Positions 1 through 5,075 of a DNA stretch of 5,075 bases are shown one piece after another (the stretch's first letter is position 1; each line of letters starts with the position of its first letter). Source of the DNA: Hydrogenimonas sp. (lineage in GTDB: Bacteria; Campylobacterota; Campylobacteria; Campylobacterales; Hydrogenimonadaceae); contig NZ_JAOZOZ010000119.1 of assembly GCF_029933015.1 (NCBI RefSeq), forward strand, positions 1 to 5,075, read 5' to 3'. The notes beneath the pieces are model-generated. The model made no database searches, had not been told where the DNA came from, and saw only the letters and a program-made list of their open reading frames with translations. Both the position numbers and the translations under genes were made by a program.

Positions 1-71
1 GGAGTTTTCAATACTTTTTAATGGCGGGTGATGTATGCTAACTGAAAGTATATAGTGCGAAGGAGGATATC
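1..71 (+). promoter_or_regulatory. Leader and ribosome binding site of amrS
   Basis: The sequence AGGAGG at 61-66 lies five bases before the ATG at 72. It is a near-perfect Shine-Dalgarno and fixes the amrS start. All three forward frames meet a stop early (19-21, 29-31 and 39-41), so the first bases could be the tail of an upstream gene, but the stretch is too short to identify one. TATAGT at 51-56 resembles a -10 box, but a transcript from it would begin inside or right at the ribosome binding site, so I do not call it a promoter. Whether amrS has its own promoter or is read from an upstream gene cannot be decided here. Confidence 0.6.
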
Positions 72-1097
72 ATGGCGCACGATGCGTGGCTGAGCAAAGA
101 GCTCAAAGATGGAAAGGTCCTCTGTCTGGCGTGTGGACACGCCTGTAAACTGGAACCGGGCGAATACGGCAAATGCGGTGTGAGGGTCAACGAAAACGGC
201 AAGCTCAAATCGACGGTCTACGGATTGGCGGCGGCGGTGCACGTGGATCCTGTGGAGAAGAAGCCGCTCTTTCACTTTCTGCCCGATACGCCGGTCTTCT
301 CCATCGGGACGGTGGGGTGCAACTTCTGCTGCAAATTCTGCCAGAACTGGGAGATCAGCCAGCATCCCCAGACCCACAACTACGAGGTGTTCGGCCAGGA
401 TCTGCCGCCCGAGAGGATCGTGGAGCTGGCGCTGGAGACCGGGTCGAAATCGGTGGCCTACACCTACAACGAGCCGATCGTCTATTTCGAGTACACCTAC
501 GACACGGCGAAGCTGGCGAAGGAAAAGGGGCTCAAAAACATCTACGTCACCAGCGGATTCGAGACCCGCAAGGCGATCGACGAGCTGGCCCCCTACATCG
601 ACGCGATGAACATCGACATCAAGTATTTCGACGACGAGAACTACAGAAAGATCAGCTGCGGCCGTCTCAAACCGGTGCTTCAGGCGATCGAACACGCCCA
701 CGAAAAAGGGATCTGGATCGAGACGACGACGCTGATCATACCCGGTATCAACGACAGCGACAAAGAGCTGAGGGAGATCGCGAAATTCCAGGCGGACCTG
801 AGCCCCGACATGCCGTGGCACATTTCGCGCTTCCATCCCGACTACAAGATGCTCGACCGTCCCCCGACTCCGATCGAGACACTGGTGCGCGCCTACGAGA
901 TAGGCAAAGAGGCGGGACTGAAGTATATCTACGTGGGCAACTACCCCGACGCCGACCGCGAATCGACCTACTGTCCAAACTGCGGTTTCAAAGTGATCGA
1001 GCGGCAGGGGTATATCGGCGAGCGTGTCGTCAACCACCTGGACGAAAACGGCGACTGTCCCAAGTGCCACACACACATCGCGGGGGTCTGGAAATAG
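72..1097 (+). CDS. amrS: AmmeMemoRadiSam system radical SAM enzyme (AmrS)
   Basis: This 341-residue cytosolic protein is related to the activating enzymes of pyruvate formate-lyase. It should bind a 4Fe-4S cluster and cleave S-adenosylmethionine to start radical chemistry. The cluster motif CxxxCxxC is at Cys83, Cys87 and Cys90, inside the family-typical 'GTVGCNFCCKFCQNW'. The N-terminus carries the cysteine set C18, C21, C25 and C35 in a 'CLACGHACKLEPGEYGKCGV' context, which is characteristic of AmrS rather than of true PflA. 'YTYNEP' (130-135) and 'IPGIND' (223-228) are further core motifs. The C-terminus has two CxxC pairs (C301/C304 and C329/C332), probably a zinc ribbon. The length is usual for the family. 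The AMMECR1-like and Memo-like partners expected for this set are not in the window. The substrate and biological role of the family are not firmly known. A generic 'PflA-like activase' label is the main alternative and would be less specific. The ATG start is supported by AGGAGG five bases upstream. Confidence 0.93.
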   Translation: MAHDAWLSKELKDGKVLCLACGHACKLEPGEYGKCGVRVNENGKLKSTVYGLAAAVHVDPVEKKPLFHFLPDTPVFSIGTVGCNFCCKFCQNWEISQHPQTHNYEVFGQDLPPERIVELALETGSKSVAYTYNEPIVYFEYTYDTAKLAKEKGLKNIYVTSGFETRKAIDELAPYIDAMNIDIKYFDDENYRKISCGRLKPVLQAIEHAHEKGIWIETTTLIIPGINDSDKELREIAKFQADLSPDMPWHISRFHPDYKMLDRPPTPIETLVRAYEIGKEAGLKYIYVGNYPDADRESTYCPNCGFKVIERQGYIGERVVNHLDENGDCPKCHTHIAGVWK

Positions 1098-1162
1098 TTT
1101 CCACCCCTGCCGCACGCTTTTGAACAAAACGTAGCGCAAACTCACATAATCTGTCGCATGCC

Positions 1163-1184
1163 GATCGGTCCGGTCGATCTTTTT
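1163..1184 (+). terminator. Candidate intrinsic terminator after amrS
   Basis: GATCG at 1163-1167 pairs with CGATC at 1175-1179. Two G-U wobbles (1168/1174 and 1169/1173) could extend the stem to seven pairs. Five T residues follow directly (1180-1184). It lies 66 bases after the amrS stop. The stem is short and only partly GC, so termination may be weak. Overlapping A/T-rich pairing segments downstream may modify it. Confidence 0.4.
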
Positions 1185-1239
1185 CGCCAAATTGCGAAAA
1201 AAACGGGCCGGTTCTCCCCGATTTCGAAAGTTTTTTCGC
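1180..1239 (+). repeat. Three mutually exclusive pairing segments
   Basis: Segment A (1180-1187, TTTTTCGC) and segment C (1230-1239, GTTTTTTCGC) can each pair with segment B (1194-1204, GCGAAAAAAAC). A and B form a hairpin of at least seven pairs with a six-base loop; B and C pair over ten bases, with one extra A in B, across a 25-base loop. Inside the B-C loop, CGGG at 1204-1207 can pair with CCCG at 1217-1220, with an adjoining AAA/TTT extension around a bulged A, followed by TTTTTT at 1231-1236. This could be a second, weaker terminator or a folding switch. It may equally be chance complementarity in A/T-rich DNA. Confidence 0.35.
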
Positions 1240-1280
1240 TTACCGCTGCAATCAAATTCCCATAAGTGCCGATATTAGTA

Positions 1281-1309
1281 TTGACGTTACGTATCATTCG
1301 CCGTATCCG
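1281..1309 (+). promoter_or_regulatory. Candidate sigma-70-type promoter of the HD-GYP gene
   Basis: TTGACG at 1281-1286 matches five of six bases of the -35 consensus. At a 17-base spacing it is followed by TATCCG (1304-1309), which is a poor -10. TATCAT at 1292-1297 is a better -10 hexamer but has no -35 at a proper distance. Either choice would start transcription at about 1304-1317, giving a leader near 100 bases. The left arm of the inverted repeat covers the -35 and the spacer, so a bound regulator would be well placed to control it. GCCGATAT at 1268-1275 also resembles a sigma-28 -10, but no matching -35 is present. Confidence 0.3.
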
Positions 1310-1341
1310 ACAAGAGGAGCGGGCGTATGATACGTCATGTC
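1283..1341. repeat. Long imperfect inverted repeat in the HD-GYP gene leader
   Basis: The left arm GACGTTACGTATCATTCGCC (1283-1302) and the right arm GGCGTATGATACGTCATGTC (1322-1341) are complementary at 17 of 20 positions across a 19-base spacer. The inner core, ATGATACGT in the right arm against ACGTATCAT in the left, is perfect over nine bases. It may be an operator bound by a dimeric or tetrameric regulator, or an RNA hairpin. If it folds in RNA, the Shine-Dalgarno at 1313-1319 is in the loop and the ATG at 1327 is in the stem. No known regulator site is recognised. Confidence 0.6.
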
Positions 1342-1485
1342 GAGAAAAAAGAGCATCGCATATTTTTCCGTGAAATCCGATATGCAGATCGTAGAAACAA
1401 AGGTCGTGGGTGGAACTCGAAAATCCCTTGGAATCGTGTACCGTACTCTATGTCGAGGATGAGAAAGAGATCCGTAACTACGTGA
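1327..1485 (+). CDS. Possible leader peptide upstream of the HD-GYP gene
   Basis: This is a 52-codon frame opening with ATG, seven bases after AGAGGAG (1313-1319), which is a much better ribosome binding site than that of the main gene. The product is very basic: it begins MIRHVEKKEH, is rich in Arg and Lys throughout, and ends RKRSVTT. There is no signal peptide, membrane segment or recognisable domain. Its last 76 bases overlap the start of the REC-HD-GYP gene in a different frame, so ribosomes finishing it would stop inside that gene. It may be a regulatory upstream frame that tunes translation, or chance. A sequencing frameshift joining it to the main gene is possible but not needed, since the REC domain is already complete from the downstream start. 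No homolog is recognised. Confidence 0.3.
   Translation: MIRHVEKKEHRIFFREIRYADRRNKGRGWNSKIPWNRVPYSMSRMRKRSVTT
1399..1412 (+). promoter_or_regulatory. Weak ribosome binding site and GTG start of the HD-GYP gene
   Basis: AAAGG (1399-1403) sits six bases before GTG at 1410. There is no in-frame ATG before the REC core, and the frame closes at 1392-1394, so GTG is the best start. TTG at 1428 is an alternative without a clear Shine-Dalgarno. The combination suggests modest translation, and possibly dependence on ribosomes passing through the upstream small frame. Confidence 0.6.
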
Positions 1486-3206
1486 TCCCGTTTCTGGGCC
1501 CCCGTGTGAAGACGCTGTGGGTGGCGGAAAACGGGGAAGCGGGGCTGAAACTCTACGAACGCCACAAACCCGACATCATCGTCACCGACCTGAAGATGCC
1601 GAAAATGGACGGCATCGAAATGTCCAAGATCATCCGCAGCGACGACAGAGACGTTCCGATCGTTCTCACCGCCTCCTACAGCGACCAGCACCATCTCTTC
1701 GCCGCGATCGACGCGCGGATCACCGCCTTTTTGCGCAAACCCGTCAAAATCAACGAACTCCTCAGAACCGTCGAAGACCTGGCCAAAAAGATCACCTTCG
1801 AGCGGGCGCAGAAAAAGGTGCAGGCGACGATGGCGCAGCACTATCTGGCGATCGAAGAGGAGGCGCTGCTGATCTACATCGATCAGTATGGAAAGATCAA
1901 AAAGATCAACGAACAGATGGCGATGAGACTCAACTACCCTCTGGATCTGCTCGAAGGAGAGCCTTTCAAGAGTCTCATCTACAAAGACGGACATACGGCC
2001 TACTACCAGTCGCTCTTCGAAGCGATCGAGCTGGGAGACAGCTGGCACGGAGAGATCCATCTGATCAGCCACTGCGATATGGAGCTGACCTTCAAGGCGA
2101 CGCTGATCCCCCTCTACGACATCGAGAAGCCGGGGTATCAGTTCATGATGCTTCTGGAGGATATCACGGAGCTGGTCAACTACCGGAAGATCATCAAAAA
2201 CGAGCTGGACGAGACGCAGGATACGCTCCAGGAGAAGATCCACTTTCTCGAGCAGTACCAGAACGCGATCAACGAAGGGACGGCGATCTGCCGCTTCGTC
2301 GAGGACGGCACGATCCTCAAGACCGATTCGCGATTCGACCGGATCTTCGGATTCAAAAAGGACGAGCTGAAGCGGCGATCTTTTTATCAGCTCTGCCCCA
2401 ATATGGAGTCGGTGCTGAAGCGGGAGGTCGCCGAAGCGGTGAAGAAGAGGGAGGTCCTGCGGATGCGCATCCGCTGCCAGGACAAATACAACCAGCTCCA
2501 TGTCGCCGACTCCGTCTTCATCCCCATCTACAAACTCAATGGCGAAATCGAGGAGATCATCAGCATCCACAACGACATCACCGATATCATCAAGCTCAAC
2601 GAGGAGATCAAAAACACCCAGAAGGAGCTGCTCTACATCCTGGGCGAAGTGGCGGAGAGCCGCTCGAAAGAGACGGGACACCACGTCAAACGGGTGGCGG
2701 AGTACAGCCGCGTGCTGGGGCAGCTCGCGGGTCTGAGCGAAGAGGAGGTGGAGCTTCTTTCCGTCGTCGCGCCGATGCACGACGTGGGCAAGATCGCGAT
2801 ACCCGACGAGATACTCCTCAAACCCGACGAGCTGACCCCCGAAGAGTTCGAGATCATGAAGCGCCACGCCGTCATCGGGGGCGAACTTTTCGGCCATTCG
2901 GAGCGCCCCTTCATGCAGGCGGCCCGCATCGTCGCGCTGGAGCATCACGAAAACTACGACGGTACCGGCTATCCCAACGGCAAAAAGGGCGAAGAGATCC
3001 ATATCTTCGGCCGTATCGTCGCCATCGCCGACGTCTTCGACGCCCTGAGCATGAACAGGGTCTACAAAAAAAGCTGGCCTCCCCGTGAAATCATGGACTA
3101 TATGAAAAAAGAGCGCGGAAGGAAGTTCGACCCCAAACTCATCGACCTCTTTTTGGAAAACATCGACCTCTTCTTCGAGATCCGAAACCGCCTGGACAAC
3201 AACTGA
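1410..3206 (+). CDS. REC-PAS-PAS-HD-GYP response regulator, cyclic di-GMP phosphodiesterase
   Basis: This 598-residue soluble protein is predicted to hydrolyse cyclic di-GMP when its receiver domain is phosphorylated by a histidine kinase that is not in the window. The N-terminal REC domain (about 10-125) has the acidic pair E16/D17, phospho-acceptor D60 in 'IIVTDLKMPKMDG', T87 and K110. Two PAS-like domains follow (about 148-255 and 283-393), joined by a probable coiled coil (255-282) and ending in 'DITELV' and 'DITDII'. The HD-GYP domain (about 402-590) keeps its catalytic set: E421 and H425, H457-D458 with K461, H486, H512-H513, D541, and 'HHENYDGTGYP' (512-522). The Glu four residues before the first metal His fits the trinuclear-metal subgroup, which is an inference. 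There are no membrane segments, so the PAS input is probably cytosolic. The start is GTG, with AAAGG at 1399-1403 and an in-frame stop at 1392-1394 that rules out a longer form. The ligand of the PAS domains and the controlled behaviour (motility, biofilm) are unknown. Confidence 0.95.
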   Translation: MELENPLESCTVLYVEDEKEIRNYVIPFLGPRVKTLWVAENGEAGLKLYERHKPDIIVTDLKMPKMDGIEMSKIIRSDDRDVPIVLTASYSDQHHLFAAIDARITAFLRKPVKINELLRTVEDLAKKITFERAQKKVQATMAQHYLAIEEEALLIYIDQYGKIKKINEQMAMRLNYPLDLLEGEPFKSLIYKDGHTAYYQSLFEAIELGDSWHGEIHLISHCDMELTFKATLIPLYDIEKPGYQFMMLLEDITELVNYRKIIKNELDETQDTLQEKIHFLEQYQNAINEGTAICRFVEDGTILKTDSRFDRIFGFKKDELKRRSFYQLCPNMESVLKREVAEAVKKREVLRMRIRCQDKYNQLHVADSVFIPIYKLNGEIEEIISIHNDITDIIKLNEEIKNTQKELLYILGEVAESRSKETGHHVKRVAEYSRVLGQLAGLSEEEVELLSVVAPMHDVGKIAIPDEILLKPDELTPEEFEIMKRHAVIGGELFGHSERPFMQAARIVALEHHENYDGTGYPNGKKGEEIHIFGRIVAIADVFDALSMNRVYKKSWPPREIMDYMKKERGRKFDPKLIDLFLENIDLFFEIRNRLDNN

Positions 3207-3263
3207 CCCCATCCCCTCCCACCTTTCACGACACTTTTTGGGTCTCCAAAATCCGCCCCGAAA

Positions 3264-3298
3264 TGGTAAAATGACGCCACAGGATCGGAAGGAGAATT
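3264..3298 (+). promoter_or_regulatory. Extended -10 promoter and ribosome binding site of recQ
   Basis: TGGTAAAAT at 3264-3272 is an extended -10 (TG, one base, then TAAAAT with five of six matches). There is no good -35 at 16-18 bases upstream, as is common for extended -10 promoters, although a T-run lies at 3235-3239. Transcription would begin near 3279, leaving a leader of about 20 bases. GGAAGGAG at 3287-3294 is a strong Shine-Dalgarno placed four bases before the TTG start. The 92-base gap after the HD-GYP stop contains no convincing terminator, so some read-through into recQ is possible. Confidence 0.5.
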
Positions 3299-5075
3299 TT
3301 GGAAAAGGTACTCAAACAGGTTTTCGGGCATACCGGTTTTCGGCCGTTGCAGCAAGAGGCCGTGGAAGCGGCCCTGCAGGGACGGGATCTGCTGATGATA
3401 CTCCCCACCGGAGGAGGAAAGTCTCTATGCTACCAGCTGCCGGCTGTGATGAAAGAGGGGGTGACGGTCGTCGTCTCTCCTCTGCTGGCGCTGATGCACG
3501 ACCAGGTGCGGGCTCTGAAGTTGCAGGGGATCTGTGCGGAGATGATCGGCTCGATGCAGTCTCCTTCGGAAATCGGCGAGGTCGTAGAGAGGCTGCGACG
3601 GGGTGAACTGAAGCTCCTCTACATCGCCCCCGAGCGCTTTTCGGCCTACGGTTTCATGGATCTGCTCGAATCGGTGCCCGTCGCCTCCTTCGTCATCGAC
3701 GAGGCGCACTGCGTGAGCGAGTGGGGGCACGAGTTTCGGGCGGATTACCGCCGGCTGGGGCTTTTGAAAGAGCGTTTTCCCCACGTGCCGGTGGCGGCCT
3801 TCACGGCGACGGCGACGGCGGAGGTGGCCGAGGATATCGTCCGCCAGCTGGGACTGAGAGATCCCGTGCGCCTGAGGGGGTCGGTCTATCGGGAAAATCT
3901 TCTGATCCGTGCCGAGCCGCGGGCCGGAGACGGCAAAAGGCAGCTGACCGACTTTCTGGAAGGCTTCAAAGGCGAGAGCGGCATCGTCTACACCTTCACC
4001 CGCAACGCCGCCGAGAAGCTGGGCGGCTATCTGAAGGAGCGGGGGTTCAGGGCCGCGGTCTACCATGCCGGGCTTTCGAAAGAGGAGCGGCAGGCGGCCT
4101 ACCACGCCTTCGTCCACGACGAGGCGGAGGTGATCGTGGCGACGGTGGCTTTCGGCATGGGAATCGACAAGAGCAACATCCGCTACGTGGTCCACACCAG
4201 CATGCCCAAGACGCTGGAAAACTACTACCAGGAGATCGGCCGCGCCGGCCGCGACGGGCTGCCCAGCGAGACGCTGCTGCTCTACAGCGCCGCCGACGCG
4301 GCCCAGCGCGCCTCTTTGATCGACGACCTGGAGGAGGGGCCCTACAAGCAGAACGCCTACGACAAACTCGAAAGGATGGTCGGTTTCTGCCGCAGCGAAT
4401 CGTGCCGCCACGGACAGCTCGCCGACTATTTCGGCGAATCGATGGAGGCGTGCGGCACGCGATGCGACAACTGCACGGCGACCGATAGCCAAAAGCTGGA
4501 CATCACCGAAGATGCCAGGAAGTTTCTCTCGGCCCTCTATCGCACCCAGCAGCGATTCGGCAAAAACCATCTCATCGATCTGCTTCGGGGCAGCGGGAGC
4601 CAGAAGATCCTGCAGTTCGGCCATGAAAAGCTCTCGGTCTACGGCATCGGGAAAGAGCGGAGCCGTGGGGAGTGGGAGGTGATCGCCGAGCGGCTGATGG
4701 AGCTGGGGGCCCTGTCACGGGGCGAACACCGAAATCTGACGCTCACCCCCGCGGGCGCGGAGATTCTCAAAGGGAGGCAGCCGGTGGATATCCGGGCCGA
4801 TCGGCTCCGCATCAGGGAGAAGAAGGCGAAAGTCTCCAAATCGGTGCCTTCGGATATCGCATACGATAAGGCGATTTTCGATAGACTTAGAGCGTTGAGA
4901 CGCGAGATCGCCGAAAAGGAGGGGGTGCCCGCCTACATCGTTTTCGGCGACAAGACGCTGGCGCTGATGGCGGCGGCGCTGCCTACGACGAAAGAGGCGA
5001 TGCTGGAGATCAGCGGTGTCGGCGAAGTGAAGTTCGAGCGCTACGGCGAGGCGTTTCTGAAAGTTTTGAAGGAGT
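3299..5075 (+). CDS. recQ: ATP-dependent DNA helicase RecQ (3' end beyond the window)
   Basis: RecQ unwinds DNA 3' to 5' in recombination, repair and restart of stalled forks. The 592 visible codons show the full bacterial layout. The helicase core has 'FRPLQ' (14-18), Walker A 'PTGGGKS' (36-42), 'DEAH' (134-137), the aromatic-rich loop 'SEWGHEFR' (140-147), motif III 'FTATAT' (168-173), motif V 'ATVAFGMGIDK' (281-291) and motif VI 'QEIGRAGRDG' (311-320). Next come the zinc-binding cysteines C369, C385, C389 and C392, a winged-helix RQC region (about 400-510) and an HRDC domain (about 520-592). Compared with E. coli RecQ from memory, only the last several residues should be missing. The start is TTG at 3299, with a strong Shine-Dalgarno and an in-frame stop at 3272-3274 excluding an earlier start; the next TTG would cut the conserved FRPLQ motif. 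The second zinc cysteine is shifted by one position compared with E. coli (CxxxCxxC rather than CxxCxxC). Confidence 0.97.
   Translation, partial: MEKVLKQVFGHTGFRPLQQEAVEAALQGRDLLMILPTGGGKSLCYQLPAVMKEGVTVVVSPLLALMHDQVRALKLQGICAEMIGSMQSPSEIGEVVERLRRGELKLLYIAPERFSAYGFMDLLESVPVASFVIDEAHCVSEWGHEFRADYRRLGLLKERFPHVPVAAFTATATAEVAEDIVRQLGLRDPVRLRGSVYRENLLIRAEPRAGDGKRQLTDFLEGFKGESGIVYTFTRNAAEKLGGYLKERGFRAAVYHAGLSKEERQAAYHAFVHDEAEVIVATVAFGMGIDKSNIRYVVHTSMPKTLENYYQEIGRAGRDGLPSETLLLYSAADAAQRASLIDDLEEGPYKQNAYDKLERMVGFCRSESCRHGQLADYFGESMEACGTRCDNCTATDSQKLDITEDARKFLSALYRTQQRFGKNHLIDLLRGSGSQKILQFGHEKLSVYGIGKERSRGEWEVIAERLMELGALSRGEHRNLTLTPAGAEILKGRQPVDIRADRLRIREKKAKVSKSVPSDIAYDKAIFDRLRALRREIAEKEGVPAYIVFGDKTLALMAAALPTTKEAMLEISGVGEVKFERYGEAFLKVLKE

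Larger units (their letters stand above)
1098..1409 (+). other. 312-base intergenic region between amrS and the HD-GYP gene
   Basis: No gene of family-recognisable type lies here. The first half (about 1160-1240) is rich in short complementary A/T-flanked segments and contains the likely end of the amrS transcript. The second half (about 1265-1409) holds a candidate promoter, a long imperfect inverted repeat, and the start of a small reading frame with a strong ribosome binding site. It is visibly more AT-rich than the flanking genes. The size and structure suggest that the HD-GYP gene is transcribed separately from amrS with a leader of roughly 90-110 bases. Individual elements are listed separately. 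Confidence 0.7.

Noticed and set aside
18..1190. A 390-codon open frame on the - strand opposite amrS
   Set aside because: The + strand has an intact radical SAM protein with a strong ribosome binding site; the reverse frame is explained by codon bias.
1268..1275. GCCGATAT resembling a sigma-28 (FliA) -10 element before the HD-GYP gene
   Set aside because: No TAAA-like -35 lies at the required distance (1249-1252 reads CAAT), so the match is probably chance.
1335..3212. A 625-codon open frame on the - strand opposite the HD-GYP gene
   Set aside because: It mirrors the codon bias of a clear REC-PAS-PAS-HD-GYP gene; the translation shows no recognisable domain and is a typical antisense shadow rich in Asp, Val and Leu.
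3236..3251. Inverted repeat TTTTGG / CCAAAA after the HD-GYP stop as a terminator
   Set aside because: The six-pair stem is A/T-rich and is not followed by a T-run on the + strand.
3803..3820. ACGGCG repeated three times, as a possible slippage tract
   Set aside because: It encodes the Thr-Ala repeat of helicase motif III and three units are too few to suggest phase variation.
4237..4251. CGGCC / GGCCG inverted repeat
   Set aside because: It lies in the conserved RecQ motif VI (GRAGRDG) and follows from GC-rich codons.
3425..4624. A 399-codon open frame on the - strand opposite recQ
   Set aside because: The + strand encodes all RecQ helicase motifs, and the antisense product has no recognisable domain.
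1..5075. A new multi-gene system linking AmrS, the HD-GYP protein and RecQ
   Set aside because: The genes are separated by gaps with their own promoter-like signals and belong to unrelated processes; nothing in the sequence ties them together.

Overview
The window holds three genes, all on the + strand. In order they are an AmrS-type radical SAM enzyme (72-1097), a response regulator with REC-PAS-PAS-HD-GYP domains (1410-3206), and a RecQ DNA helicase (3299 to the window edge, probably only a few residues short of its end). All three are intact as far as the window shows. The sequence is GC-rich in coding DNA and more AT-rich between genes. This codon bias explains the long open frames seen on the opposite strand.

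The organism is most plausibly a free-living bacterium. The AmrS family together with a soluble REC-PAS-PAS-HD-GYP protein beginning close to 'VLYVEDE' would fit a GC-rich, vent-type Campylobacterota. This placement is inference from protein style only; no rRNA or other marker is present, and other phyla are possible.

Region 1-71 is a short leader with a very good Shine-Dalgarno for amrS. Region 1098-1409 (312 bases) is the only long non-coding stretch and the most interesting part of the window. It contains a candidate terminator, three mutually exclusive pairing segments (1180-1239), a candidate promoter, and a 20-bp imperfect inverted repeat (1283-1302 and 1322-1341, 17 of 20 pairs). It also contains a 52-codon basic reading frame with a strong ribosome binding site (1327-1485), which runs into the start of the HD-GYP gene in another frame. 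Region 3207-3298 is short and holds a near-consensus extended -10 promoter and the ribosome binding site of recQ.

The genes do not form an obvious functional system. AmrS belongs to the widespread but functionally unresolved AMMECR1/Memo/radical SAM set, the HD-GYP protein should lower cyclic di-GMP in response to phosphorylation and a PAS-sensed signal, and RecQ is a housekeeping recombination and repair helicase. The large gap and separate promoter signals suggest at least three transcription units. I see no evidence of a new multi-gene system, mobile element, CRISPR array or RNA gene. The points most worth a second look are the structured leader of the HD-GYP gene and its possible leader peptide.
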